Shown here piece by piece: positions 25,886-35,370 of a DNA stretch of 64,000 bases. Position 1 is the stretch's first letter. Each line of letters begins with the position of its first letter. Location: positions 1-64,000 of the forward strand of contig UBYA01000025.1 in the NCBI GenBank assembly GCA_900469615.1, read 5' to 3'. A program made the translations under genes and the position numbers. Under the pieces are notes generated by a model. The model was not told the origin of the DNA and searched no databases. It saw nothing but the letters and a program-made list of their open reading frames with translations. Origin of the DNA: Hyphomicrobiales bacterium. GTDB taxonomy: Bacteria > Pseudomonadota > Alphaproteobacteria > Rhizobiales > Rhizobiaceae.

Positions 25886-26869
25886 TTACAGCGTGGTCGC
25901 CGGACCTGGATCGGTACGTCGGCCAACCGTTTCGGGGGCCGGGGCTGGAAGTTCCGCCCGCCTCCATTCAGCAGGTGTGAACCCGCTAAACCTCTTGAAA
26001 GTCGTTGAGAAGTGCGCTTGGGAATCATAGCCCAAGCCAAGCGCGATGTCGACAATTCTTTTGGTCGTTCCCAGAAGCTCTCGCTTGGCTTCCTCTATTC
26101 TAAGCATCGTTACGTATTCATGAGGGCTATAGGAGGTGGCGGCCTTGAATGCGGCGGCAAAATGCATTCTCGACAATCCAGCTATGCCGGCCATATCCGC
26201 GAGCTTTACACTATTGCTCAAGTTTGCCTTGATGTGGTTTTCAACGCGCTTGAGCCTCCATGCGGGGAGACTACGCACTCGCGGGGCACCGAGGTCCGGA
26301 TCAAATACTGCCAAGAGAAAATCTCGAGCGACAGATGGTCGCTCTTTCCAGGTGACGGCGAGAAAGCGCTTGCCGAAATTCTCGATGTGATCTCCCCTCA
26401 CGGTGAACTCAACATCCCCTCGATGTAGGGCCGCATATTTCGCGCCGGCGAGAATGACCGCATCAACAAAATGCCTTTTTTCGAAAGGCAGGACAAGAAC
26501 GTCGCTACGCGACAGGATATCGGCCGCGCGGATATGGTCCGAGCCGAAAACCTTCGCCGTGCCCGCTGACATGCCCCCATCGAAGTCGATCTCGCCGTCC
26601 TTGTAAATTCTGATATTGCTGTCGGCGAGCGCGGTCAGCAAGACGATCTTCTCCGAAGGGAAGCGGAGCTCTCGGAAAATACGACCGGAATGGTTCATCA
26701 GCCTCATAGCGCCTGCGGTCAAACAAAAGGTTGGTGCATCGATAATCGGGTGCCCATTAGCGATTGAGGACTTGTTTGTCAGCTTCGCAGTCACAGCTTG
26801 CCTCGTCTCCGATTGAGCGACGGAATACGCGCAAACGGATGATGCGCGACTACGCCTTCGATCGGACAT
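25886..26869 (-). CDS. AraC-family transcriptional regulator
   Basis: Regulator of 327 residues. The C-terminal AraC domain (about 205-305) contains 'VKLADMAGIAGLSRMHFAAAF' and 'IALGLGYDSQAHFSTTFKRFSGFTPAEW'. The N-terminal 190 residues form a ligand domain of unclear type, with 'FGSDHIRAADILSRSDVLVLPF'. The true start may be downstream of the Arg-rich first residues. It is convergent with the small protein after dps and shares direction with the isochorismatase-like gene upstream. Ligand unknown. Confidence 0.8.
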   Translation of the reverse strand: MSDRRRSRASSVCAYSVAQSETRQAVTAKLTNKSSIANGHPIIDAPTFCLTAGAMRLMNHSGRIFRELRFPSEKIVLLTALADSNIRIYKDGEIDFDGGMSAGTAKVFGSDHIRAADILSRSDVLVLPFEKRHFVDAVILAGAKYAALHRGDVEFTVRGDHIENFGKRFLAVTWKERPSVARDFLLAVFDPDLGAPRVRSLPAWRLKRVENHIKANLSNSVKLADMAGIAGLSRMHFAAAFKAATSYSPHEYVTMLRIEEAKRELLGTTKRIVDIALGLGYDSQAHFSTTFKRFSGFTPAEWRRAELPAPAPETVGRRTDPGPATTL

Positions 26870-26978
26870 GGCGGGCCTTGAACCGAACAGATGTCAGCGC
26901 GGCGCGGTTAACGTAGAGAGGCCTCGCGGCCCCAGATGAACTGAAGGACATCTCACCAGTTGGGCTCGCCTTCGGAGA

Positions 26979-27003
26979 GGCGTCCCGGTTTAACCGGGAC
27001 GCC
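26979..27003 (-). terminator. Palindromic hairpin after the isochorismatase-like gene
   Basis: GGCGTCCCGGTT-T-AACCGGGACGCC lies seven bases after the minus-strand stop at 27010. Perfect twelve-base arms; either strand could use it. Confidence 0.65.
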
Positions 27004-27009
27004 GAATGG

Positions 27010-27735
27010 TTAACGCTTCGCGGCCTCGGCAAGCTTGTCAGTAGCGGTATCGGTCGTCCACACCGCATTCGCAAACCACCTGAAGTTAACCAGAGCAGCC
27101 AGATAGGCGTCCCCTTCAGGGAGTTTGCTTCCTGCCGTAGCATCGCGAACAACTCCGACTTCGAAGCCGTGTTCAACGAAATGCCGCAGATGCGACTCGA
27201 CGCAAAAATTGGCTGCCATTCCGGCCAGAATAACCTTGTCGACGCGTTTCTTTCGCAACTGAAAAATCACGTCGTTGGTCTGTGGCCCGGCGATCTTGTG
27301 CGGAGAGCAGACAATGGTTTTGTCATCATCAATGTACTGCTTGTATTCGGGCATCCAGTCTGCGCCGGAGCCGTCGAATCCTTCTAAAGACAGCGGATCC
27401 CGCCGATCGAACATCCGGATTTTGTGCATCAAGGTCTCGCCGGTCGCGGCGAAGTCCCAGCGATGGTCGAATGGATAGTAGTAGTGCGGCGAGATGACGA
27501 CATTGATGCCCGCACTCTTTGCAGCTTCGAACAACCTCCCGATATTTTCAACGGTGTTATGCTCGCGGATGCTATCACCAAAAGCTCCCCACGCCGCGCC
27601 CTTGGGGCTGAGGAAGTCGATCTGCGGGTCAGTGATGACCAGAGCTGTTGTCGCGATGTCGATATTCATGTCGATCTGCGGCAAAGCCGGGCTTTCCGGA
27701 TCGGCGTACGCCGGCGGTGTCACACTCTTGTTCAT
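27010..27735 (-). CDS. Isochorismatase-family cysteine hydrolase
   Basis: Cysteine hydrolase of 241 residues. The catalytic triad is Asp in 'LVITDPQIDFLSP', Lys in 'CSPHKIAGPQTND' and Cys in 'GMAANFCVESHLRHF'. The 'HYYYPFDHRWDF' and 'FDRRDPLSLEGF' inserts are typical of a subgroup often annotated as nicotinamidase-like, but the metal-binding residues of true nicotinamidases are not evident. The substrate is unknown. The start follows GGAGGGAATACC. It faces the oxidoreductase at 27.9 kb across a 202-base divergent promoter region. Confidence 0.85.
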   Translation of the reverse strand: MNKSVTPPAYADPESPALPQIDMNIDIATTALVITDPQIDFLSPKGAAWGAFGDSIREHNTVENIGRLFEAAKSAGINVVISPHYYYPFDHRWDFAATGETLMHKIRMFDRRDPLSLEGFDGSGADWMPEYKQYIDDDKTIVCSPHKIAGPQTNDVIFQLRKKRVDKVILAGMAANFCVESHLRHFVEHGFEVGVVRDATAGSKLPEGDAYLAALVNFRWFANAVWTTDTATDKLAEAAKR

Positions 27736-27937
27736 GGTATTCCCTCCTTGATTGACGATGCGATATTAGCCGCAGCATCTAACGGCGGTTATCGCACTCT
27801 CCGGTAGTCGGGATTAGCCATAGGGATAGACACTCATTCGCGCCCCCAGAAGAATTTCGAATTGTTGTTATCGCAAATATGCGTTTGTTTAATCATGCTT
27901 TGCGCTTCATGCTCCGCCCTCTTGCGAGGATAGGGAT

Positions 27938-28933
27938 ATGCGAGCACTGGTTCTGAATTCTCACGGCGGCGTCGAAAACTTTTCCATAGAGAATATTGAG
28001 CGTCCGGATACCGGGCCAGGGCGAGTGCTCGTGAAGGTCGCATCTGCATCGTTGAACCAGATCGACAACAAAATCAGGCATGGGCTCCCGATCGGGCCCG
28101 ATTTGCCGGGCGTCTTGGGTTGTGATTTCGCAGGTGTGATCGAGGAGGTCGGCAGTCAGGCGGGCGACTTTTCGGTCGGCGACGAAGTCTTCGGCTGCGC
28201 CGGCGGAGTGAGAGGGCATGGGGGTAGCCTCGCGGAATATATAGCCGCTGACTATCGGCTCGTCGCGAAAAAGCCCCCTCGATTGACGATGCGCCAGGCC
28301 GCGGCGTTGCCTCTTGTCTCGATCACTGCGTGGGAGGCAATCGAAAGGGCCCGTATTTCCTCTTCCGATCATGTTCTTGTGCACGCCGGAACAGGTGGAG
28401 TGGGGCACATCGCTGTCCAGCTTTCGAGGCATGCGGGAGCGAGGGTTACGGCAACAGTGGGCGACGAGGCTGGTGCCAGCCTCGCAAAAAGCTTCGGCGC
28501 GTCGGACGTCGCATTTTATCGCTCGGAGGCTCCGAGCGATTATTCAAAGAGACTTACAGGTGGAAAGGGCTTCTCGGTTATCATCGATACAGTAGGAGGC
28601 GCTAACCTTGAACGATCCTTTGAGGCCGCCAGTCTCAATGGCCGGATTTCAACGACGACTTCGCGGGTTAAGGCGGACCTTTCGCCTCTACATGCAAAGG
28701 CCTTGTCCTTAAATGTCGTCTTCATGCTCTTGCCTATGCTCTCCAATGTCGGAAAAGAGAAGCATGGTGCGATCCTCCGGCAAATTGCCACGCTGGCCGA
28801 CCATGGCCATCTCCGCCCATTGATCGACCCCAACCATTTCACTCTGTCCAGCGCGGCCAAGGCTTATGAATACCTCGAAGGAGGAGCAGCCAAAGGGAAA
28901 GTCGTCATCGACATCGAGTCACAGGCGGCATAA
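27938..28933 (+). CDS. NADP-dependent MDR oxidoreductase (distinct branch)
   Basis: Medium-chain reductase of 331 residues, different from the three paralogues elsewhere ('ALVLNSHGGVENFSIENIE', 'GLPIGPDLPGVLGCDFAGVIEEVG', 'VHAGTGGVGHIAVQLSRHAGARV'). The glycine motif for NADPH is intact and zinc ligands are absent, as in zeta-crystallin-like quinone reductases. The start at 27938 follows AGGATAGGGAT. It is divergent from the isochorismatase-like gene; the gap contains no obvious regulator gene, so control must come from elsewhere. Confidence 0.85.
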   Translation: MRALVLNSHGGVENFSIENIERPDTGPGRVLVKVASASLNQIDNKIRHGLPIGPDLPGVLGCDFAGVIEEVGSQAGDFSVGDEVFGCAGGVRGHGGSLAEYIAADYRLVAKKPPRLTMRQAAALPLVSITAWEAIERARISSSDHVLVHAGTGGVGHIAVQLSRHAGARVTATVGDEAGASLAKSFGASDVAFYRSEAPSDYSKRLTGGKGFSVIIDTVGGANLERSFEAASLNGRISTTTSRVKADLSPLHAKALSLNVVFMLLPMLSNVGKEKHGAILRQIATLADHGHLRPLIDPNHFTLSSAAKAYEYLEGGAAKGKVVIDIESQAA

Positions 28934-29016
28934 CAGCAGGATTTTGCAAGACTCTCACAATCTTTCGGGTCCACGTCAGGACAGAAACAACGCGAGAACA
29001 AGAAGTGGAAAAGCAC

Positions 29017-29745
29017 ATGGTGGACGCCGTAAGAGTAGGACATATCGATTTATCGTTCCACGACGCCGCCGCGCGCGAGGTAGAGGCCATCCTCACGCGG
29101 CATGGCCACACGATCGAGCGCAGCGCCGCACCGCACGAGAAGATGTTCGAGAAGATCGGACGGAACGAGGTCGACATCCTTTGCTCGGCCTGGCTGCCGG
29201 CAAGCCACGATATCTATCTAAAGCCGATCGAGGACCAAGTTCGGAAAATCACTGTTCTTTACGAACCCTACTGCATCTGGGGCGTCCCCGATTATGTCTC
29301 CGAAGCAGATGTCGGCTCTGTTCCCGACCTGCTCTCCGAGCCAGCCCTCTCGAAAATGGAGCGGCTGATCCAGGGAATCAATCCGGGCGCAGGTATCAGC
29401 CGTTTCTCAAAGGAGATCGTGAAGCAGTACGGATTGGATAGCGTCGGATACCATTTTGAGACAGGTTCTGAGGCGGACTGCTTCGACAGGTTCGAGAATG
29501 CGTACAGGGAAAAGCGGTGGGTCGTTATTCCCCTCTGGCATCCGCAGTATCTTCACTACAGATATTCGATCCGCGGCCTCTCCGAGCCAAAGGCCCTTCT
29601 CGGCGGCGCAGATCAGGCGACGCTCATCGTCCGGCGTGACGCAGAAGCTCGCATTGGCGAGCAAGCGCTTTCCGAGCTGTCGGATCTCTACCTCGGAAAT
29701 GCCAAGGTGAGCGAACTGGATGACCGTATCAGGCACAACCAATAA
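29017..29745 (+). CDS. OpuAC/ProX-like ligand-binding protein without signal peptide
   Basis: Protein of about 242 residues with the substrate-binding fold of glycine-betaine/choline ABC transporters (OpuAC): 'RVGHIDLSFHDAAAREVEAIL', 'VDILCSAWLPASHDIYL', 'GINPGAGISRFSKEIVKQYGL' and 'WHPQYLHYRYSIRGL'. There is no signal peptide or lipobox and no permease or ATPase gene nearby. It should thus be cytoplasmic, perhaps a sensor or carrier. The ATG at 29017 is taken; an in-frame GTG at 29005 is an alternative. It is followed by a LysR gene on the same strand. Confidence 0.75.
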   Translation: MVDAVRVGHIDLSFHDAAAREVEAILTRHGHTIERSAAPHEKMFEKIGRNEVDILCSAWLPASHDIYLKPIEDQVRKITVLYEPYCIWGVPDYVSEADVGSVPDLLSEPALSKMERLIQGINPGAGISRFSKEIVKQYGLDSVGYHFETGSEADCFDRFENAYREKRWVVIPLWHPQYLHYRYSIRGLSEPKALLGGADQATLIVRRDAEARIGEQALSELSDLYLGNAKVSELDDRIRHNQ

Positions 29746-29814
29746 GATCGCATCCTTGCCTCTTTATTTTCCCCCGCTAAAGTGCCGACCTTGATTACTC
29801 TCTCGGGACAAGCG

Positions 29815-30693
29815 ATGCCTTATCAAGATCTGGAGATCGACCTTCTTCGAGCTTTCGTGGCGGTGGCCGAGACCGGAAGTTTCACCGCTGCGGCTGACGT
29901 CGTCGCGCGCTCGCAGTCTGCGGTGTCCCAGAAGGTGCTTCGCCTGGAAGAGATACTGCAGCGTAAGGTATTCGAACGTAGCAGCCGCTCGCTGACGCTG
30001 ACGAGGGACGGCGAGCGGATGCTTGTTAGCGCGCGACGAATGCTGGAGCTGAACGATTCGATCATGCAGGAGATGACACAACCTCCAGCCATCGGATCGA
30101 TCCGAATCGGCATTTCGGAAGATTTTGTGCCCTATCAACTTCCCAAAGTCGTTGCCCGCTTCGCACGTGTTTATTCGGGAGTTCATCTCGATTTAACAAC
30201 GGGACTCAGCGGGGATCTGCTTCAGGCCTACGACGAGGGGAAGCTCGACGCTGTGATAGCCAAACGGGAAGGAACAGCGCCACGCGGAAGGGTGATATGG
30301 CGGGAACCCTTGGTCTGGATGGCGTCGAAAGACTACGAACTGGATTTCACGCGCCCGGCGAAGCTGGTTATGCTTCGCTCGCCGTGCAGCTATCGCGACA
30401 TCATGGTGGCGGCACTAGACAGCGTGCGGCGAGAGTGGGTCGCGGTCTGCACGGCCAGCAGCCTAATGGGCATCCAAGCTGCCGTCGCGGGTGGCCTCGG
30501 CGTTACTGTTCTCGCCCGCTCTTTTGTGCAGGACGATATGCAAGTTCTACAGGCTCCGGATCATTGGCCGGCTCTGCCGATGACAGAAATCGGGGTACTC
30601 GGCGAAGACGGCCCGGGAGGGCACATTGTCGAGGCGGTCGTCGCCTATTTGACGGAATATCTGTCTCGGCAGTCGGGTCGGTACGGGCAATGA
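29815..30693 (+). CDS. LysR-family transcriptional regulator
   Basis: LysR regulator of 292 residues. The winged helix is 'AVAETGSFTAAADVVARSQSAVSQKVLRLEE', and the effector domain has 'GSIRIGISEDFVPYQLPKVV' and 'IQAAVAGGLGVTVLARSFV'. The ATG at 29815 follows CGGGACAAG; a GTG at 29782 is less likely because the LysR fold begins right after 'MPYQDLEIDLL'. It is 69 bases downstream of the ProX-like gene and convergent with the cupin gene at 30.7 kb. Confidence 0.85.
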   Translation: MPYQDLEIDLLRAFVAVAETGSFTAAADVVARSQSAVSQKVLRLEEILQRKVFERSSRSLTLTRDGERMLVSARRMLELNDSIMQEMTQPPAIGSIRIGISEDFVPYQLPKVVARFARVYSGVHLDLTTGLSGDLLQAYDEGKLDAVIAKREGTAPRGRVIWREPLVWMASKDYELDFTRPAKLVMLRSPCSYRDIMVAALDSVRREWVAVCTASSLMGIQAAVAGGLGVTVLARSFVQDDMQVLQAPDHWPALPMTEIGVLGEDGPGGHIVEAVVAYLTEYLSRQSGRYGQ

Positions 30694-30701
30694 CATAGCC
30701 G

Positions 30702-31160
30702 CTAGAGTTCCCGTACCGCCGGATCGAGACGATCGTTTTGTTTGAAGCGGATCATAAGCAACACACATTCCTCGTCATCCAACGTCCCGGATCTATGCCC
30801 GGTGTTTCCGTCTATGGTCGCGGTCCCGAGGTCAGCACCCCAATGAATCTCGCCGGGGCCCATCTCCACGCGCTTCCCATCCTGGGTCTCGATAAACCAG
30901 CGTCCCTTCAGCGCGACAACCCACTGCGGTCCAGGGCTCTCGTGCCATTCGCCCGTCCAGCCCGCCGGGAGAATCGTAAACAGGACGGAGTCGAGATCGC
31001 CCTCGAAAACTTTCATCCAAAGCGGCGCTGCTTTACCACCAAGACTCCTTTCCACAAATCCGTTCAAGCACGCTTCGCTCAGCGTGCTACGCCCGTCGGC
31101 CCCGGTCACGAGGGTGAGGTGCCGAACGCCGTGTGATCGTTTAGACAGGTGAGAGGTCAT
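30702..31160 (-). CDS. Cupin-like protein
   Basis: Protein of 152 residues with a single cupin-type barrel: 'GWTGEWHESPGPQWVVALKGRW' and 'MGPGEIHWGADLGT' stand where motifs 1 and 2 are expected. The usual HxH pair is reduced to one His plus Glu, so metal binding is uncertain. The ATG at 31160 lies 12 bases after the stop of the secreted SnoaL-like gene and is probably co-transcribed with it. No signal peptide. Function unknown. Confidence 0.7.
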   Translation of the reverse strand: MTSHLSKRSHGVRHLTLVTGADGRSTLSEACLNGFVERSLGGKAAPLWMKVFEGDLDSVLFTILPAGWTGEWHESPGPQWVVALKGRWFIETQDGKRVEMGPGEIHWGADLGTATIDGNTGHRSGTLDDEECVLLMIRFKQNDRLDPAVREL

Positions 31161-31171
31161 AGCACCCGATC

Positions 31172-31747
31172 TCATTTCACCTGCCCGATTTGCTTCAGGA
31201 AGGTCAAATTGTCCTCGAGATGCCAATTGTCGGTCACCTTGCCCTTCTGCACCCTCAGAATATCGGTTGCGATGAAGTCAACGGTTTGCCCTTGTCCTTT
31301 CGTGCTGCCGAACGCCCCGGAGAAATGACCCGTGAATCTGAGATGCGATACGACTCGGTCCTTGGCATAGATTCGCTGCACAACTTCGACTTGGAGATCC
31401 GGCACCGCGGTGCTGAAGGCTGCGTAAGCCGTGGAAGGGCCGGTTGGCCCCTGTGGGCGACCTGGCGGAAGGGTGTGATCGACGAATGCAGGGGAAAGGG
31501 CTTCGTTCAAGAGCGCAGAGCTTCCGTTGACCCAAAATCCATAGAAGGCGGTTGTCGGCCGTTCGACGCTGGACAACTGCTTTTTGCTCATCCCGTCGGC
31601 AATGATGACAGACTTGGGTCGTGTCATGGCGATCGCCGCCTTGTCGGAAATGTCCGCGGCTGATGCGGCCGACGGCGCAGTCATAGCGAGAATCATCAAA
31701 GTGTAGACAACCGATGGGCGGCGATCGAGGATGGTTTTTTCGAACAT
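31172..31747 (-). CDS. Secreted SnoaL-like (ester cyclase) protein
   Basis: Exported protein of 191 residues. The signal peptide is 'VVYTLMILAMTAPSAASAAD'. The domain from about residue 65 is NTF2/SnoaL-like: 'FYGFWVNGSSALLNEALSPAFVDHTLPPG', 'VVSHLRFTGHFSGAFG' and 'VDFIATDILRVQKGKVTDNWHLEDN' are characteristic. Members bind small hydrophobic molecules; some are cyclases. The ATG at 31747 follows AAGGATACG. It leads a two-gene unit with the cupin-like gene. The 31748-31969 gap upstream has no gene. Confidence 0.78.
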   Translation of the reverse strand: MFEKTILDRRPSVVYTLMILAMTAPSAASAADISDKAAIAMTRPKSVIIADGMSKKQLSSVERPTTAFYGFWVNGSSALLNEALSPAFVDHTLPPGRPQGPTGPSTAYAAFSTAVPDLQVEVVQRIYAKDRVVSHLRFTGHFSGAFGSTKGQGQTVDFIATDILRVQKGKVTDNWHLEDNLTFLKQIGQVK

Positions 31748-31969
31748 CGTCGCGTATCCTTTGCATAATTTGTTCGGAGCGTGTCTGCGGGAGGCAGGGC
31801 GCATTGATTATTTGTTGGGACACAATCTACACATCCTCGGAATGCCGACCATTGGCCACTGGTCCACGACGCCCCATCCATTTGTCACCACCCCCTAGCC
31901 CTTGGTCTATGTATTTTTGCACGTATCTGATCCGTTAAATGTCAAAGTCACCTTGTAGATCAGGGAAAC

Positions 31970-33982
31970 TTGGCCCAAAGTCCGGATGGCCTCAACGAGA
32001 GTATTGAAAAGACCGTGACCCTTCATCGCATGAACAGGCTAGGCAGAGGCGGCCGGCGGGTCACTAGGAGACAACGTTTTGCGGACGCCGCCTGGAGTAA
32101 TGCGAAGGAGCTATTCCTTCTGATTGACGTGTGCGGGAAGATCGTTGACGCAAACCCGGCGTTCCTACGTGAGGTTCGGTCGGATCGAAATCTCAATGGT
32201 CACTGGATAGAAGATCTGTTGGATCACCATTCCGCCAAGAAATTCGTTGCTTCCTGTAGAAAAGCCGTCGAGTGCAAAAAAGAACAGCAGTTGACGGCAA
32301 GCTTTCTCCATGCCGGGTCGAAAAGCTTCTCTTGGAGAATCAGCGCCGCGTCGCACCGCAATGCTATCGCAGTAGGCTCGACGGAGCCAGATTCCGTGGA
32401 GACGGACATTGACGACCTTTACCAGTTGCTGGACCTGAGTAACGACGCGATCGTTGTTCGGGAACTGTCGGGTAACGTCCTCTTCTGGAATGGTGGTGCC
32501 GAGCGGCTATACGGGTACACCCGTCAACAAGCGATCGGACGTAAGCTGTCTACCCTCCTGGATGCGGATAGCAGTAGCGATCTTCACGCGGTTGGAACGG
32601 CGCTCTTGCTGAGTACAGGCTCCTGGAAAGGGGAAATTGCTCAGCGGACCGCCAGCGGGATCGTCATCAAAGTTTCCTGCAGCTGGACGCTCAGCGAGAG
32701 AGATGGGTCGTGCCGAGTCATCGAAATATGCTCGGACATCACGTCCGCTTCGAAAACCAAGGAAGCGCTCGACAGAAGTGAAGCCCGGTTTCGATCGATA
32801 TTCGAGAACAACTCGGTAGCTTTGCTCGAAATGGATTTCACCCGGGTGATTCAAGAGCTGGCTGCCGCGCCGGGCTTGGCGGATTCTGTCCGGAACCGTC
32901 CGAACGAGATTGAGAAAAATATCTCCCAAGGACTTCTCGCACAGATCAGGATCAACGACTGCAATTCGGCGGCAGTGCGCATGCTCGGACTTTCGCACAA
33001 GTCGGAGGTCCTCGGCGGGGCGCAGCGCTGGATCAGCGCCAGCGACTGCAACATCCCCGCCATGTTGAAGGCGCTGCTTGAGCGGGATTCAATCTTCGAG
33101 GATGAGTGCACGATCCGCGGTGCCGACGGCGAGAGTCTGACCGTCGCGATCGGCTTTTCCTTCTCCGCTAAGGACTTCGAACTAGACAGGATCCTCGTAG
33201 CGGTCCTCGATGTGACCGGCGCTCACGAACACCGGGAAGAACTGACGCGAGCACATTTCAGGCTGGCGAAGGAGGGTCGCGCCGCGGCAGTAGGCGCGTT
33301 CTCTGCCTCGATTGTTCATGAACTGAACCAGCCCCTCGCCGCCCTGTTGATGAACGTAAGCGCGAGCATAAGGTGGTTGAACCGCCCCGAGCCAAACATT
33401 GACGCAGCACGCAACTCCGCGATGCATGCGAAGATTGAGGGCGAGCGAGCGCGATCCATTCTGGAGCAGACAAAGGCCAGGATGACCACGGAGCGCATGA
33501 AAGTGATCCGCTATGAACTTCCGGAGCTGGTCCGGAATACGGTGACCATTCTTGCGCGTGACCTCGAGGCCGCAGATGTAGAAATCGACGTGAAGATCGC
33601 GCAGGACATCCGCGAGATGGTGGGCGATCCGGTCGGAGTGCAACAGGTGCTCGTCAACCTGATCAACAACGGCATAGAAGCGATGACGGGAGTAATCGTT
33701 GACAAACGCCTTACGCTGACCGTCGCCCCCGCAGAGCATGGGTTCGTCAGGCTCTCGGTCAGCGATACCGGGCACGGGATAGTTCCGGAAAGCGAGGGCC
33801 ACATCTTCACGCCCTTTTTCACGACCAAACCGTCGGGCATGGGGATCGGCCTGGCGATCTGCGTGTCGATCCTGGAGATCGCCGGGGGATCGCTTTCCGC
33901 CAGGAACAACACCGACCGGGGTGCGACATTCGACGTTATTCTTCCAGTCAGCTCTCCGGAAACAGGTGAAGCGCGCCGATGA
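31970..33982 (+). CDS. PAS sensor histidine kinase (TTG start)
   Basis: Soluble-looking histidine kinase of 670 residues. PAS-like domains occupy about 45-125, 145-265 ('LSNDAIVVRELSGNVLFWNGGAERLYGYTRQ' region) and 275-400. HisKA has His450 in 'SIVHELNQPLAALLMNVSA', followed by the helix 'SIRWLNRPEPNIDAARNSA'. The ATPase domain is complete: 'NLINNGIEAM', 'DTGHGIVP', 'FTTKPSGMGIGLAI'. TTG at 31970 is the start, with AGGGA seven bases upstream and no suitable ATG nearby. The gene runs into a convergent receiver gene, overlapping it by 35 bases. Confidence 0.85.
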   Translation: MAQSPDGLNESIEKTVTLHRMNRLGRGGRRVTRRQRFADAAWSNAKELFLLIDVCGKIVDANPAFLREVRSDRNLNGHWIEDLLDHHSAKKFVASCRKAVECKKEQQLTASFLHAGSKSFSWRISAASHRNAIAVGSTEPDSVETDIDDLYQLLDLSNDAIVVRELSGNVLFWNGGAERLYGYTRQQAIGRKLSTLLDADSSSDLHAVGTALLLSTGSWKGEIAQRTASGIVIKVSCSWTLSERDGSCRVIEICSDITSASKTKEALDRSEARFRSIFENNSVALLEMDFTRVIQELAAAPGLADSVRNRPNEIEKNISQGLLAQIRINDCNSAAVRMLGLSHKSEVLGGAQRWISASDCNIPAMLKALLERDSIFEDECTIRGADGESLTVAIGFSFSAKDFELDRILVAVLDVTGAHEHREELTRAHFRLAKEGRAAAVGAFSASIVHELNQPLAALLMNVSASIRWLNRPEPNIDAARNSAMHAKIEGERARSILEQTKARMTTERMKVIRYELPELVRNTVTILARDLEAADVEIDVKIAQDIREMVGDPVGVQQVLVNLINNGIEAMTGVIVDKRLTLTVAPAEHGFVRLSVSDTGHGIVPESEGHIFTPFFTTKPSGMGIGLAICVSILEIAGGSLSARNNTDRGATFDVILPVSSPETGEARR

Positions 33983-34367
33983 CCGAGAACACCGACTGCA
34001 TTAGTTCCCGCTCTTCCACCGGTTTGACCAGGAAATATCTAGCGCCGCTTGCAATCGTTTTCTTCATCGTGGCCTGATCGTTTTGAGACGTCACGAAAAT
34101 TATTGGCAGTGCGGGGGCTATCTCTCGCAAAATCGATTGTAGTTCCGTACCCATCAGTCCCGGCAGGCGCTGGTCGAGGATCAGACACCTGCATAGAACG
34201 CCATCCTCGGACTCGAGGAAGTCTTCGGCCGACGAGTACAACCGTGTCCCCAGCCCATATGAACTGATAAGATCGCCGTAGGCGATCCGGACACCCGCGT
34301 CATCCTCGACGATCGCGACGTCCAGTCCGTCAAGGGGTTCTGTCTCCCCACCGGCACGTCTCGCCAT
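33948..34367 (-). CDS. Receiver-only response regulator
   Basis: Single CheY-like receiver of 139 residues with no output domain. The acid pocket is in 'AIVEDDAGVRIAY', the phospho-acceptor Asp in 'CLILDQRLPGLMG', Thr/Ser in 'IIFVTSQND' and Lys in 'YFLVKPVEE'. Its 3' end overlaps that of the kinase gene at 32-34 kb by 35 bases in convergent orientation. A near-copy of this layout (kinase plus convergent receiver) is at 50.7-53.2 kb. Without an output domain it may pass phosphate on or compete for kinases. The start may be at an internal codon. Confidence 0.85.
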   Translation of the reverse strand: MARRAGGETEPLDGLDVAIVEDDAGVRIAYGDLISSYGLGTRLYSSAEDFLESEDGVLCRCLILDQRLPGLMGTELQSILREIAPALPIIFVTSQNDQATMKKTIASGARYFLVKPVEERELMQSVFSVIGALHLFPES

Positions 34368-34400
34368 GTATACGGCCCATCCGCTATTCGAACGCCAGCT

Positions 34401-35030
34401 TCAAGAGTAGTTGAGGATCTCGGCCTTCCGAACCAAATCCGCCAACGATCGAGCTTGCATTTTCCGCATTACGTTGCTGCGATGAAGTTTCACGGTAACT
34501 TGGCTTATCCCGAATTCCGCAGCTATCTGCTTGTTCATAGACCCGTTGACCACGGCTTTCATAACCTCACGTTCGCGAGGCGTCAGGCTGTCGAGAAGCT
34601 TTTCCAGCGCCGTTCTCGACTGGCTTTCCTTCCTCAGCACCTCGTCGCGCTCGATCGCTCCGGCGACGGCATCGATCAAGTCCTGGTCCCTAAAAGGCTT
34701 GGTCAGGAAATCGATCGCTCCTGCCTTCATCGCGCGGACCGACATCGGAATATCGGCATGCCCGGTCATCACGATCACAGGAATCCTGTTGCCATCCCTT
34801 TGTAGGGCAGACTGGAAATCCAATCCGCTCATGCCGGAAAGCCGGACGTCCAAGACAAGGCAGCCGGCGGATAGAAGATCATCGCTAGCTTGAAGAGCTT
34901 TCGGCGACTCGTAAGCCACTGCTTCTATGTCGACAGATTTTAATAGATCGACTAGCGCTCGCCTTATGTCCGGGTCGTCGTCGATTATTCTGACCACGGG
35001 CGCGTACGAGGAGACAGGAATGTGCTGCAT
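34401..35030 (-). CDS. FixJ-like response regulator
   Basis: Response regulator of 209 residues with an N-terminal receiver ('RIIDDDPDIRRAL', 'CLVLDVRLSGMSGLD', 'VIVMTGHADIPMSVRAM', 'DFLTKPFRD') and a C-terminal LuxR/FixJ helix-turn-helix ('SLTPREREVMKAVVNGSMNKQIA', 'VTVKLHRSNVMRKM'). It is 33 bases upstream of the receiver-only gene in the same direction. It is the best candidate output for the PAS kinase at 32 kb and perhaps for other kinases of this window that lack partners. Confidence 0.9.
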   Translation of the reverse strand: MQHIPVSSYAPVVRIIDDDPDIRRALVDLLKSVDIEAVAYESPKALQASDDLLSAGCLVLDVRLSGMSGLDFQSALQRDGNRIPVIVMTGHADIPMSVRAMKAGAIDFLTKPFRDQDLIDAVAGAIERDEVLRKESQSRTALEKLLDSLTPREREVMKAVVNGSMNKQIAAEFGISQVTVKLHRSNVMRKMQARSLADLVRKAEILNYS

Positions 35031-35370
35031 GGACTACCTCAAGTCAAACCGTCTCGGATGAGTTTCGGTCGGCGACGTTAATCAAGCCTTCGGCTCGTTG
35101 AACAGGCGCGATCGAACCGCAGGGCTATCCACTCGCACGCAACGGCGGAATGCAATCGTTCGACCGACGCCAGCACGCAGGCATCGTGAGATTAAACTCT
35201 TTTGCAAGGGCCGCAACCTATTCCTGGGGATAGGGTGGCGTGGGAGATTGGATACTAACCTCAAGGCGAGTGCCGCCGATACCTTGATCCCAATTTCTGT
35301 CGAACGAATCCACGCGTACATTTCCGTGGATGATCGTCGGCTGTCGGCGGTCGAACCGCAGGAGGCCGCA
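35031..35370. other. Divergent spacer between fixJ-like and glcG-like genes
   Basis: No convincing gene. The frame of the downstream gene stays open here, but it has no family features and the true start is at 35371. The region must contain the promoters of both genes; no motif is identified. Confidence 0.4.
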
